A DNA stretch of 64,000 nt from the NCBI GenBank assembly GCA_011033025.1, contig WFMF01000261.1, positions 180,697 to 244,696 of the forward strand, read 5' to 3'. Below the pieces are notes generated by a model. It was not told the DNA's origin. It saw only the letters and a program-made list of their open reading frames with translations, and did no database searches. Made by a program: the position numbers and the translations under genes. This document shows, piece after piece, positions 1 through 12,260 of the stretch; the first letter of the stretch is position 1, and each line of letters opens with the position of its first letter. The DNA comes from Beroe forskalii (lineage: Eukaryota > Ctenophora > Nuda > Beroida > Beroidae).

Positions 1-712
1 TAGCTGGATGAATTCAGTTTCCTTTGCGTGTGATTTAACTCATTTATTATGTTACCTCATTTTAGCGTGCATTACCACTATTTAAGGGACCTATAACCAG
101 ACCTATAACCAGACTTATTTCCAAAAATAACAGACCCCAGGGAAAATAAGTTTTCAGGGCTGAGGGGCCATACATAAACTCATAAAGGACGTCTGAAATG
201 AAGGGGGGAGGGGGAGTCCTCCATAAATTAGTTGAATTTCACAATTATTGAGCAATTTTTTTCGAGAAAATTGCCACAGAATTCTTAAGCACCAATTAAA
301 CTGGGAAGTAGAACAAAGTTATTTAAAATTTATCATTATATTTGGCGATCTACATTTTAGGGGGTACCATCATTTAAGGGTCCATTCACCTGAATCTCCT
401 TTTCTCACTTTCTTCTGGCGAAAAATGCGCTTGAAAATGGCCTATTTTTTCAAAATACAGAAAAAAGTTGATGACGTCATAATGACGTCATCAGAACGCC
501 TCTTATAGCCTGTTACACATTCCCATCTTAGATGAACAAAACCTGACCTCGATCATATTTTCTATACTATAATTTAGAATCTTTATTAAATTCCTGTGAC
601 ACCAAATTTGAAATTATATATTATACAAGTTCGTGATTTAAGTATACACTATACCCGTATCAATAAGAGCAGTTGTCCTAGACTAGAATTTAACGACGGA
701 TCGTTCTAGATA
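1..712. repeat. Dispersed repeat R1, copy 1 (direct repeat of 11176-11892)
   Basis: Nearly identical to 11176-11892 over its whole length, both ending at ACGGATCGTTCTAGATA. It contains a GACGTCATAATGACGTCA near-palindrome at about 472-489. It begins at or before the window edge. No coding capacity is recognised. The two copies bracket the 3' half of gene A. Confidence 0.85.
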
Positions 713-840
713 TACTCTAGTAGCAGGGTGTAGTTGAGTGTGCACTTCGTTGGCCACAAACTTTCTCGGTTCAGGGTCGTTTATTATGTTATTCTGCACC
801 AGAATCACCTAGGTACGCAATTTGTATCGCTACTATGGAC

Positions 841-3800
841 CCTGTGGGCCATTTTTGTAATCCCCTCAGGCGGATATAGTGAAAAATTCATATCTCCGTC
901 CAGAAGGTCGTAGAGACTTCATTTTTAGCTCAAACGACCGTAATACCATACCATGTTTTTACGCAATTCTTATCGCGAATATGCCTTAAAATGCCCAGGA
1001 AAAAAGTTATGGACCAAAAACTGGTTTTCTGGTGTATCGCTAGCAAATTACACATGTTTTTTTGATATCTCGGTCCAGGAAGGTCGTAGAGACTTCGTTT
1101 TGAGCTTAAACAAATTGCAATGACCATGTTTTTATACAATTTTCAATGTAAATATACCATGAAGTGCTCAGAAAAATAGTTATGGGCCAAAAAGTGGTTT
1201 TTCAGTGTAGCGCAAGCCTATATAATGCTGCATAAGAATTGGGATTTTGCATCTCAGTTCAAGAAATACCTCCAGACTCTATCTTTTAACCTAAACACAG
1301 GGTGGTTTAATGTTAATAAAGCAAAATTTTAAGCCAGATTCACTCAGGTACTGTATGCAATTTTATTGCTGTTCAGATCCCTGGTAATCTATTTTCTTAA
1401 TTGCCCTATGTTGCTTACTGCATAGTGAAAATTTGCATCTTGGTCCAAGAAGATCGTAGAGACTTGGTCTTAATAAGCTTGAAAATCTGAAATGGCCATG
1501 CTATTCATATTCAATTTGTTATAACACTAGTAAGTATTTTATACATAGAAGGACTCAGGGAAATGTTATTAAGTACCTACCATGATATTTACTTTTAATT
1601 TGGACCATGTGCTTTGGTCAACCTGTGTGATGGAGGGTTCTTGTAAAAACTTCCAGGGCACAAGACTTGTTTCTTTTTCTAGGGAATTTTGGCAATTTAA
1701 CACGGGTCACCAAACTAGATAAACCCCCGCACTGTGTTTTTTTATGCCCAATGGCTTTTTCAAGACCTTTTTGGGGGGGGAACCCAATTTTTTAAAAATT
1801 AAATTGAAAGAAGTCAATTTTTGCCGGTTTTCCCCCCAATGGCCCCTTATGCCAAAAAGCCCAAAAGGGGATAAAGCGAGGAGATTTAAACGGATAAAGT
1901 CCCGTTCATAAAAATTTGAAACATATTCCGGGGATGGGCCAATCCCCCCAAAAGGGGACAGGGGTCGCGCGTTATTTGGCCCCGTCAATATTTTATGAAA
2001 AACCCTTTATTGATAGCATTGAATTTTAGATTGTTTTTTTGGCCTTTGGGTCCAAAAACCCCAAAAACCAAACGATTTTCTTTTTTGCTTCTTTTTTCTC
2101 CTCCCTTTTTTTAAAGAGATTTTGGTCAATATCGAATGTCTTTATTCGACCAATGGGGATTTTGGTCCGAGGACCAAAAAATTTTTGGGGCCTAAATGGC
2201 CATTTGAGGTCCAAACCTTCTAAAAACCAGAACGTTATTTTGCTTCAGGTTTTGCATCATCCTTTTTGCTACCTCTGCCATTTTTTTCAGAATCGCAGCC
2301 AGTCTTACTCGCACAGTTGTTGTCGAAATTTTGTTAGTTTCAAAATTTTTTATCCCCGGACCAAAATTCTCGGGGGATTTTTATCCGAGACCAAAAAATT
2401 TTTGGGGCCTAACTCAAAATTTCCTTCGATCAATAAATATAAGTGCGAAATAAGTTTCAAAGCGATTCTGAAAATTTCTGTGCAAAATATTAAAAGACCA
2501 ACGGAAGTGCGAAATTAAGTTTCAGCGATTCGAATTTTCGCAAAAAAAAAAGATGCAAAGGAGAAAAAATAAAGTCGATTTTGAAACCGCAAACCGAGAA
2601 AATGGCAATCATTTTGTGGTTTTTAGAGGTTTTTGACCGAATGCTATTTTAGTAATAAAGTTGGTTTGCAGAAAATATTGATATTTGGGGCAACCTATCG
2701 AATAAAGTTGGTTTCATTAAAAATATTGATATTTGGGCCGTTTTTCGGCCAAAATCGGCCATTTTTTGAGCATGTATCAAATTCTTTATGGTACGTTTGG
2801 GGACCCTGGGCCATTTTGATATCGACTTCATCGATTGCACACCATTATCTATCGATTGATAGATTTCGTCCAAGTCGCTTTTGAAAAATATGCCCATTTT
2901 AGGCCCATATTTGGCATGGCGCCACGGCGGCGCCAGTGGGTCTGGGGTACCAAACCTGGCCAAAAGTTGGTCTATCGTGGTGTACCTTTGGGTCAACCAT
3001 TATCTCAGAAATGTGTTTTCCAAAAAATTTGGGTTGAACCCCCCCCCCCTTAAGTTTTACAGAAATAAATAAAATTCATATCTTTGACCAGTAAGATCCA
3101 AGGTAGTACAGAAATAAACATTTGCCTCATATACTGTACCCATCAAGGACCTAAGGGCCTTGAACTTCCTAGCTAAGGCCTAGCTACGATCACTTAGCTA
3201 GTGTCTTCTAGCTAGTTTGTCACTTCGTCCAAAGTGACTCCTACTCCTCTATCAAAGTTTCTTCTTGCTCGTATTATTCATGAAATTCAACTAGCTAGGT
3301 TAAACTTTCGAGAACTAGCAATAAAAACGTAGCTAGGAGATCTTAGAAGATACTTCCTTGCTAGGATCCTCAAGCTGGTTTTCTTGCTAGTTCTTCTAGG
3401 AATTTAGTTGACCTCGTTTCTTGCACTTCAGAGGATTTTTAGGCAATTCTCAATCAGAATAAGCTAGGACCTCCTGAGTCCTTCTATGTATAACATACTT
3501 ACTAGTGTTATAACAATTTGAATATGAATAGCATGGCCATTTCAGATTTTCAAGCTTATTAAGACCAAGTCTCTATGATCTTCTTGGACCAAGATGCAAA
3601 TTTTCACTATGCAGTAAGCAACATAGGGCAGTTGAGAAAATAGATTACCAGGGATCTGAACAGCAATAAAATTGCATACAGTACCTGAGTGAATCTGGCT
3701 TAAAATTTTGCTTTATTAACATTAAACCACCCTGTGTTAAGGTTAAAAGATAGAGTCTGGAGGTATTTCTTGAACTGAGATGCAAAATCCCAATTCTTAT

Positions 3801-4169
3801 GCAGCATTATATAGGCTTGCGCTACACTGAAAAACCACTTTTTGGCCCATAACTATTTTTCTGAGCACTTCATTGTATATTTACGAAAATTGTATAAAAC
3901 ATGGTCATTGCGATTTGTTTAAGCTCAAAACGAAGTCTCTACGACCTTCCTGGACCGAGATATCAAAAAAACATGTGTAATTTGCTAGCGATACACCAGA
4001 AAACCAGTTTTTGGTCCATAACTTTCCTGGGCATTTTGGCATATTCGCGATAAGGTAAAAACATGATACGATTCGTTTGAGCTAAAAATGAAGTCTCTAC
4101 GACCTTCCTGGACGGAGATATGAATTTTCACTATATCCGCCTGAGGGGATTACAAAAGCCCCACAGGGC
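841..4169. repeat. Large inverted-repeat element (arms 841-1562 and 3475-4169)
   Basis: The two arms, each about 700 bp, are reverse complements (for example GATCGTAGAGACTTGGTCTT near 1450 against its complement near 3570). The middle, 1563-3474, holds a degenerate T- and G-rich stretch, part of the snapback family (see 2600-3056), and a CTAGCT-rich stretch at 3165-3480. No transposase frame is seen. Probably a non-autonomous fold-back element with other repeats inserted. Confidence 0.75.
2600..3056. repeat. Partial copy of the snapback repeat family
   Basis: Single arm of the repeat seen in full at 44071-45076. It shares the GGCGCCACGGCGGCGCCAGT core, the GGGTCAACCATTATCTCAGA stretch, and the end GGGTTGAACCCCCCCCCCTT. 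Confidence 0.75.
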
Positions 4170-4191
4170 ACTTTATAACTTTTAGGTAAGA

Positions 4192-4447
4192 CTAGCAGGC
4201 CCGTTGGGCCTGTAATACTCACTGGCGCTGCTACGCACCTCGTTCGCAAATTTCAAACCCACAATTCACATCAACTAAATACTTTTTACCGCGTCAAAAT
4301 TAAATCAGATAAAAGTTACAGAGTAACATACTCCAAACAGCATTAAACAGAAATGAACGCGCAGTACATTCCCCATTTCGCGCACGCTGCCATGGGGCGT
4401 TACGTACACTACAGAGAAAAAACAGAAAATGCGATTTATACTAGAGA
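4192..4447 (-). mobile_element. Helitron-like non-autonomous element (minus)
   Basis: On the minus strand it starts with TCTCTAGTATAAATCGC and ends with the hairpin CAGGCCCAACGGGCCTGCTAG, whose last four bases are CTAG; a T follows. TC at the 5' end, a hairpin next to CTRR at the 3' end and insertion before T are Helitron features. It abuts the next copy directly. Confidence 0.6.
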
Positions 4448-4731
4448 TTAGCAGGCCCATGGGCCTGCAAATACACACACAGTTTCACTCGGCGCTGCTA
4501 CGAAGCACCGCCGTTCGCAAATTTCAAACCCTACAATCCAAATCAACTAAAATCTTTTTACCGCATCAAAAGAATTCCAATCAGATCAAAAGTTACAGGA
4601 CAACGTACCAAAACAGCATTAAACAGAAATGAACGCGCGTAATTATTCTGCACGTGCATTTTCGCCCATTGCGCGCGCGCGTTGCCAAGGGGGCGTGACG
4701 TACGGAGAAAACAGAAGTAAGATAAGTAAGA
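4448..4731 (-). mobile_element. Helitron-like non-autonomous element (minus), abutting the previous one
   Basis: Minus-strand start TCTTACTTATC after an A; end GCAGGCCCATGGGCCTGCTAA followed by T. The body carries the CGCGCGTTCATTTCTGTTTA and GATGCGGTAAAAA blocks of this family. A short extra 3'-end hairpin lies at 4856-4892. Confidence 0.58.
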
Positions 4732-4946
4732 TAATCTAACTGTCATACTAAGATATCAATAATAAGATACTAGAATAATAGCAAGCTCACGGATTGATGT
4801 TTTTGATTTCTATCAGACTTCTACGAAGTCCTGTATTCAAAATAATTAAATTCAACTAGCAGGCCCGGTGTGCATGGGCTTGCTAGTGGGATTGCTAGTA
4901 AAGTCATAAAAATCAATACTCTATCATTAGCCCATAGCTGTTATAC

Positions 4947-5027
4947 CTGCTGTAGCCTATTGCTCCAATAGCACATTCTGTTTATGTCCTCACATTTTCC
5001 AGTGTTGTTTCAGCATTGACATGATAC
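4947..5027 (-). pseudogene. Gene A exon 4, frame-broken
   Basis: 81 nt, the same length as gene B exon 4 and clearly homologous, with splice-like ends TGCTAG|G and CAGCAG|GTATAA. Relative to B it has lost one base after the fifth codon (GAAACAAC against GAGAGCAAC) and gained one at AAACAGAA (against AAACGAA). Between these two changes the frame meets TAA at 4982-4984. The DINEC motif is therefore lost in the natural frame. Confidence 0.75.
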
Positions 5028-5029
5028 CT

Positions 5030-5800
5030 AGCAGAGGATAATTTAGAAAAAGACTGCCGTTGGCTAACAATGAATTATGATAGTATAATGCTCTAATCAA
5101 CAATTTCACTTGGAAGAATAAAGACTTCATTGTTATATATACTATATAGTCTCAAAAAAAGAAATAAAATTTACTCAATTTACTTGTTGGCCCTGACCTT
5201 ATTGGCCTTTGTTTAAGCGGCTTTTAAGGGCAAAAACGACTCTGAAATTTTTGTCTAGAGGGTCGGTTAAAAAAAAGTTAAAATCGGCCGGTCAAATTAA
5301 GGACCAGTTAATTTAGGTCATGTTAAACTTGGGAAACTTTTTGTCTTTTATGACTTCGCATACACAGTGTTAACTACTCTTGAATGTCTTAATAATATAG
5401 CACGATATTGGCTCTAAATTATCATATTAGACCAGGATTTGGGTCTTTGAAATTTTGATGCAATATATTATTAAGCATTGTTGGATTTTAATGGCCATTT
5501 TAATGCATAAAACTTGATCTGGCAATCACTAGAAAGTAGTTAGGGGCTGGTTAAAACGGTTCAAAAATGATTCGATTCCATAGGGCTGGTTCGAAAAGGC
5601 TACCTAGAAAGGCCAATAGGAGAATAAGGTATTTTTAAAAGGACGTTAAGATTTTTATGACCAAAATGACTGTTAAAAATTTTGCTTAAAGTAGAGCCAG
5701 TTTAATTAAAGGGCCAGTTAATTATAAAGAGTGATAATTAAGAATGATTTTACTACTGTCCTTAATCAACTTGGCCGTTATCATAATTACATAGGCAACA
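5030..5800. other. Gene A intron, upstream part: AT-rich with TTAA/GGCCGGTTAA repeats
   Basis: It contains recurring short blocks such as GGCCAGTTAATT and GGCCGGTTAAAA, also present at 6650-6790, 14760-15130 and (inverted) 52830-53170. This is a degenerate dispersed repeat. No exon is recognised. Confidence 0.45.
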
Positions 5801-5810
5801 ATTAACATAA

Positions 5811-6528
5811 TATAGTAGTCTCACGACAAGTTTTGACCGATTTAAAGGGTAGTACTATATCCGTAGAGTCGTGTTCTACACGCGTTTCTACACGTGTTTA
5901 TATCATGTGTCTGTTATGACACAACCTCAAATGTAAATCTATGCGACCTTTGTTTTTGCGTTACAAAAATGTGCATATCTCCGAGGTTTTTTGAGCAAAC
6001 TTAATGAAACTTTCAGGATATTTAGAGCTCGATAAGAGCAACATCTCAGTGAAGTTTAAATTCATTTTTATGACCGAAAAGCTAGTTATCGAGCGGTAAC
6101 TTTAAAACAAAACAACGGTTTATTTGTAATATCTCAATTTCTGAGGGTCAAAAATGTTAGCTACTCTAGAATTATATTGGTCATATCTTGCCCGAAATAT
6201 CCTGAAAATTTGATCAAAATTGCTCCAAAAACGGCTGAGTTATGGGTTTTTTTTGTTTTGTCAAAACAAGCATTCTTTACTATTACCATAAGGTAATGTG
6301 TGCTTGTTGTGTACAGGGTGTCTTGTGTACACCGTTCGACTACTATATACTTTAGAGGCTCAGACTACTGCAGAAATATGATTTAGAGCACTCGGCTCAG
6401 CTTCGCTTCGCCTCGCGACTCTAAATCATTTAAATGTCCTCAGCTGCGCTGTCGACATTTAAATATTATAGAGCTGCTTGCGCAGGGCTCTATATTGTCT
6501 GCGTGTTCGTCTTACGCCTCTAAATACA
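5811..6528. repeat. Dispersed repeat R2, copy 1 (inverted relative to 36601-37336)
   Basis: It matches 36601-37336 as reverse complement, from AGTAGTCTCACGACAAG to CGTCTTACGCCTCTAAA. It contains an internal CTCGGCTCAGCTTCGC inverted repeat. Both copies sit in introns of the paralogous genes, but in different introns, so they are independent insertions or moved after duplication. Confidence 0.8.
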
Positions 6529-7129
6529 TATAAGAATATACTAATATAGGTAATACGTAAATTATGAGATTATACTGGAATGATTGGAAATTTAGATCTG
6601 TATTTACTTGATTATAAATGGATAATCTTGATCTGGTTAGTGCTTGATGAATTTTTTGTCCAAGGGGTGATTAAGATGGTTCAAAAATCAATCAATTTTG
6701 TCCTAGTGACCAGTTTAAAAGAAGTCTGGTTGAAAAGGCCGCTAGATCGAGGCTAATTATTAATCTAAGGCCAATGAGGTATTGTTTATAAGCATTCCTT
6801 CCTTTATAGATTAGGTGAGCAGTTGAGCCCTCGATCAGATGCCCTATTTTGTATTTTGAAAGACGACAATTGTCAAAGCATGTAGTAATTGTCGCTTAAT
6901 CAAACTATTACTTAGTATTTAGCTATTGCATGATATGCTTTTTCGACTTCAAATTTTTGAACAGACATAACTGCATATGCTCTAAAATGTCTCTAAAATG
7001 ATCAAGAGTGTCCAGTGAGGATGGGAAATAGTGTGATAATTGGTAAACTTGGTATTGTGACAGTATATTGATCTTTTGGAAATTTTGAAGATTCCCACTT
7101 CAATATCTGTTAAGCTATTTAGTATTTAC

Positions 7130-7262
7130 CTGTCTCGACAAGTGCATGTAAAGCTTCCAGGTGTATTTAAACATGAAACTGAACTAAACTCACAAAATCC
7201 AACTTCCTCGCATTCATCTATATCAAGCTGCCTGGCTGGTGTCCAAATGGCTGTAACGTTTT
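7130..7262 (-). CDS. Gene A exon 3: end of sushi module and calcium-binding EGF
   Basis: 133 nt between a good polypyrimidine acceptor (TGTTTCAG|AA, phase 1) and GACAG|GTAAAT (phase 2). It reads IWTPARQLDIDEC followed by the C5C6C8C1C spacing of a calcium-binding EGF (LNTPGSFTCTC). It is two codons shorter than the B exon, upstream of the WTP stretch. The frame is intact. Confidence 0.82.
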
Positions 7263-7442
7263 CTGAAACAGACAATAGGAGTTTCTTGGTAAATTCGACT
7301 TAAATATTTCGCAGCAAGCTAATCAATATTTAGATTTATAACATACTCATTACATTCGTATGTAATAGAGATACGTCAATTCCTGGTCTTTGCTAATAAA
7401 AGTACATTTATAAAAAGTCTCATGAAGCTTGCATTTTCTTAA

Positions 7443-8176
7443 AGGGGGGATGGGGGATGGGGGGGTTCAACCCAATTTTTTTGAATACACGTTTGAGATA
7501 ATGGTTGACCCAAAGGTACACCCTCTAGGGTTAACTTTTTGGCTGGGTTTGGTACCCCCAGATTGAGGTCTGGCATGTCTAAAATGGACTAAAATGGGCA
7601 TATTTTTAAAAGCAACTTGAGCGGAATTTCGATGTGTAATCGATAGATATTACCTGAGTTACCATAAAAATTTGAAGTCGATATCTCAAAAAATGGCGAT
7701 TTTGTGGTTTTTAGAGGTTTTTGACTTCAAATCGCAGCCAATATTTGGCCAAGTCATGGGACAAAATAGGCTTGTGCAGTGCATATGCCCATATGGGCAT
7801 ACGTTTTCAGTCATAACTCGGCCATTTTTTGGAAATATCGACTTCAAATTTTTATGGTAACTCAGGGGGACTATTATCTATCGTTTGCACACCTGCCTAA
7901 GTGGCTTTCGAAAATATATTCATCTTGGGCCCATTTTGGGCACGGCGCCACGGCGGCGCCAGTGGGTGGGGGTACCAAACCCAGCCAAAAAGTTGGTCCC
8001 AGGGGTGGTTTTAATGATATTTTTTTATTCTCTCTTAGCTCAGCTGATAAGAAGAGAATAAAGAAAATTATTCATTCTATTATGCGCTCATAAACAATTA
8101 TCCGATATTTCAGTTATGTACCTTTGGGTCAACCATTATCTCAAAAACGTGTTTTCAAAAAAATTTGGGTTGAACT
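7443..8176. repeat. Snapback element in gene A (inverted arms)
   Basis: Two arms facing each other: the left begins GGGGGGTTCAACCCAAT, the right ends AAATTTGGGTTGAAC. The centre is near 7790. The same family forms 44071-45076. It lies in the intron between A exons 2 and 3. About 7990-8110 of the right arm is interrupted by unrelated sequence. Confidence 0.75.
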
Positions 8177-8231
8177 GAAAACTTTAACGCAACAGAATTT
8201 CTAATACACTGATGTTCTATTATTAGTTTAC

Positions 8232-8580
8232 TCCGGCGCTGCTTCGCAGCACCTCGTTCGCAAATTTTAAACAACACCATCAAACAATGCAAATCGCATC
8301 AAAAGGTATCAATCAGAACGACAGTTATGAGTTTTCAAAACAGTATAATTAAGTTATCAATGATTGCGCGCGCTATCATGCCCGTGCAACTTCATACTTA
8401 CATAGCAACCAAGTTACGCACGCATTAGCTGCGTATTAAGTGAGAAAATAGCAACTGAACCAAAACTGAATCGTTAGAAATGACGTTTCTGCGCTTCAAA
8501 AATTGCACGTACACGTTTTCCTCTTTTCTCGCGTTGCCATGTGGCATGGCGTACAGAGAACATACACAATCTGCGACTTC
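8232..8580 (-). mobile_element. Helitron-like fragment (minus)
   Basis: It shares the CGGCGCTGCTTCGCAGCACC and CTCGTTCGCAAAT blocks of the family, but the terminal hairpin is missing. It reaches to within about 55 bp of the end of gene A exon 2. Confidence 0.5.
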
Positions 8581-8634
8581 ATATAGATAGGATGAAGATG
8601 TAAGTATGTAAAGGGTAAAACATTTCGAATTTAC

Positions 8635-10525
8635 CTGGTCCTTTTTCAATCAAGCAAGTCAATGTGCTCAGGTTGTTTTCCCATCTGTATCCTTCATCAG
8701 CTTGTTTTATGGGTATAATTTCACCAACATCGTAAATTTTGTCTTCATAAGAGCATTTGGAAATGCACACCAGATCATCTATAGCAACTGACCACACACT
8801 CTCTGTGTTACAGGATATTTCAATGATAGATTTTCCAGTAGCAACATCCACCAATGTTCTATTTGTGTCAGAACACTGTACTGGAATTACTTGTCCAGGG
8901 AAAGTTGTTGAGGCCTTGCATCCACCCCCCAGCAAGTCAGCCCTGGAGAATTCTGGACAGGAGCGTTCGGTATAAACCTTTTTGAATTTATCAGTTACTT
9001 TAGTTATATCACTATTTAGATATTTGAGTTCATACTCCAGAAACTGTTTTTCAGTTTGATTTGAACTATGTGCTATCCTATCAGCAGCGATTGCTGTTTC
9101 TATTGTGGACAAAGAAACATGGAGCTGGAAAAGCTCTTGCCAAGTTGATATAATCTGTTCGGTATAAGTGTCGGTACATCCGTCTATCATGTGGATTTGC
9201 ATTTGAGCTGCGATGAAAGAATCTGTTTCTGCTAGTATGGCATTTTCTACAGCCCGCTTAGCTGAGTTAAATTGAAACTCATGCAGTTGCAGATACTCAG
9301 AGTAATCTTTTAACCCATAATCTCCGAAGGCACTGACCATTGCAAACCTGGTTTCAAAAACAGGAACAGTGAACTTCAAAATGTTGAAATACCTGTTTTC
9401 AATTATTTTTCCTGTCAAAGTAGCGATGTTATTGAGGACCTCAGCTGATGCATGATTTATTGTCTGAACTATCAATTTGTTCCCCTTTTCAGACATGTAA
9501 ATTCTTTCATCACGCTCTCTCTCAAAGCTGGCATCGATTGCACTTCTTAAGCCAGAAACATCTCTTAAAACTATGTCATTATCTGCTCTTATTTCCTCCA
9601 GCAAAAGGGACTGAGCATACAAAATGTCATTTGTGCTCTCTTGGATACTGAATCGATTATCATGAACTTGTTCGAAAATATCACTCTTCATCTGCTTCAA
9701 GGGCTCCATGATCTGGTTTGTACTTTCCTTTATTTCTTCCATGATATCAAACATTCCAGGAACCTTATATTTTTGCACTATACTCAACAGCTCATCACTT
9801 TCTGAAACTTCCTTCTCAATCTTTATATCACACCTATTTCCACTGTATCCCATTCTGCATATACAATATGGTAGAGTGTCATCTGTTGTTAGAAATAATT
9901 TGTCCCCATGTTCACATCTAAATTCGTCTGTGTCCTTAAATGAGAACAAGAATGCTGCTCTTACTATGAATACATCACTCCCATGAAAACCTTGAATGTG
10001 ACCAACATAGAATTCAGTGTTGAGATGCCATCCCGCATAAGTTGTGTCTGCTGTTTTTTTAGAAATTGCAATAGTTATTCTTTGTTCCTCAATCGCTAAC
10101 TTGACGACAGGGTCCTTTCCCTTCAATAAATTCAAAAATGAATCCATTACAGTGTTATCCCAGGTATCTTCTTTGGCAACAATAGGTATTGGTAAGTCTT
10201 CAATTTGAACAAATTCTCCCCTATGCTCTGCTTGGTGGTTTATTTCTTCAACAATTTTCAATATTCTGTCTGAAAGATCCCGTATTTGATCTGTAGTGGA
10301 TTTTGTTATAGAATATAGTGTAAGCTGCTCTTTATCTCTCTCGTCCAACGATTTTCCCGTCAGTTCGATATCTAAAGCGGTAGCTGCGAAATTTTTAGTC
10401 AAAAGCAGGTCCGTTATTCGATCATTTTCTTTCACTGTTGCCCAGTTGTAGAGAATTTTTTTTCTTTCCAAGTCAATGATGATATCTCTTGGGGAGTCTC
10501 CATCTCCATATCTAATTGTCATCTC
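8635..10525 (-). CDS. Gene A exon 2: helical region, EGF-like and sushi-like modules
   Basis: 630 codons plus one base, from ACTTCAG|GAG (phase 0) to GACCAG|GTAAAT (phase 1). It has the same order as gene B exon 2: HGxGD-like start, AGWHL, EGF-like end CICRMGYSGNRC, VPGMFDIMEEI helical segment, DGCTDTYTE, then two sushi-like segments. The 3' part (about 8635-9260) is nearly identical to B while the 5' part is much more diverged. Confidence 0.85.
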
Positions 10526-10559
10526 CTGAAGTATTTGATAAATTAAGACATTTCCTCCA

Positions 10560-11175
10560 TGGTCAAATTAATATCTGGAATGGAAATACGTATAGGCCGA
10601 GCATTCTCACTTGGAGTGTGTGTTTGTGTTAAAAAATATAATTTGAGATTATTACTATTTTCCTTTGATGGATAAGATATAAACTGTTCAGAATAAAACC
10701 CTGAAATGATGGTTCAAATAATCAAAAACGATTTAATTTCTATTTGATGTCTGTTTAGAATTTTTGTCATTTGTGAAACACCCAAGAAAATAAACATAGC
10801 ATAGTTTTATGTCAATTCATCATAAATTGCAGAGACTGAAAAATTTTGCTGCCTAAATTTCAAATATCTTGGCTATTTTTCGTACAATCTTTCTGACTTT
10901 TTGGAAAAATGCATATTTCATGCATTTCATGCATCTTACAATATCAAATTTATGACGTGATGCACTGTTTTATTCCAAATTTACATGTCTAGTCAGGAAC
11001 AATAAACATTTTAAAGTTGATTTCATTACCAAAACTGACCAACATTTTTGGGTACAAGTTGTCATATTTTGACTCATATCATTTTAGGGATCCTCGAAAT
11101 TTTCAAAATTTACAAAAATAAATTTCTTCACGACCTTATACAGTCTCTAAATTCACATCTATAAACTGAGATAAG
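10560..11175. other. Gene A intron 1, no feature recognised
   Basis: AT-rich non-coding sequence between A exon 2 and the R1 repeat. No ORF, splice-bounded exon or repeat family was recognised. Confidence 0.4.
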
Positions 11176-11892
11176 TAGCTGGATGAATTCAGTTTCCTTT
11201 GCGTGTGATTTAACTCATTTATTATGTTACCCTCATTTTAGCGTGCATTACCACTATTTAAGGGACCTATAACCAGACCTATAACCAGACTTATTTCCAA
11301 AAATAACAGACCCCAGGGAAAATAAGTTTTCAGGGGCTGAGGGGCCATACATAAACTCATAAAGGACGTCTGAAATGAAGGGGGAGGGGGAGTCCTCCAT
11401 AAATTAGTTGAATTTCACAATTATTGAGCAATTTTTTTCGAGAAAATTGCCACAGAATTCTTAAGCACCAATTAAACTGGAAAGTAGAACAAAGTTATTT
11501 AAAATTTATCATTATATTTGGCGATCTACATTTTAGGGGGTACCATCATTTAAGGGTCCATTCACCTGAATCTCCTTTTCTCACTTTCTTCTTGGCGAAA
11601 AAATGCGCTTGAAAATGGCCTATTTTTTCAAAATACAGAAAAAAGTTGATGACGTCATAATGACGTCATCAGAACGCCTCTTATAGCCTGTTACACATTC
11701 CCATCTTAGATGAACAAAACCTGACCTCGATCATATTTTCTATACTATAATTTGTGAATCTTTATTAAATTCCTGTGACACCAAATTTGAAATTATATAT
11801 TATACAAGTTCGTGATTTAAGTATACACTATACCCGTATCAATAAGAGCAGTTGTCCTAGACTAGAATTTAACGACGGATCGTTCTAGATAG
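11176..11892. repeat. Dispersed repeat R1, copy 2
   Basis: Near-identical direct copy of 1-712, inside intron 1 of gene A. A short stretch with repeated CGAACTTCCGTCG motifs follows at about 12110-12200. Confidence 0.85.
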
Positions 11893-12260
11893 GTCCTGAG
11901 TCTCTATTTATTTTTATTTTTATCTGATATGCAGGGGGTTACCGGTATGCGAGAAGCTACTCGCATGTTGTAATGAACATCATCGGATGCTAGTACGGTA
12001 ACCTCCTGATATCATATGTGAAACAATGGTAGTATGGCTAATGCTAGCGCTAAAACATAACCTTATAAGGCAGGACTCCAAGTGTAAAAAGAGGAATAGC
12101 AAGTTTGTAGTTCGAACTTCCGTCGCAAAACATGGAAGTTCAACTTGTTCGAACTTCCGTTGTTTCGAACTTCTGTCGTTCGAACTCCCGTCGGATTACC
12201 GGGTTACCGCCCTGGCCAGGGCGGGAATATTTATGAAAAGAGATAATAATATTATATTAC

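Noticed and set aside
1707..2518. Overlapping plus- and minus-strand frames of 93 and 159 codons
   Set aside because: Low-complexity T/G-rich repeat sequence inside the large inverted-repeat element, read in both directions; no domain.
7076..7303. 75-codon plus-strand frame (and its partner at 33412-33747)
   Set aside because: These are antisense shadows of the calcium-binding EGF exons on the minus strand.
1..11892. R1 copies at 1 and 11176 as LTRs of one retrotransposon
   Set aside because: No TG...CA ends, primer-binding site or gag/pol sequence; a gene exon on the opposite strand and other repeats lie between.
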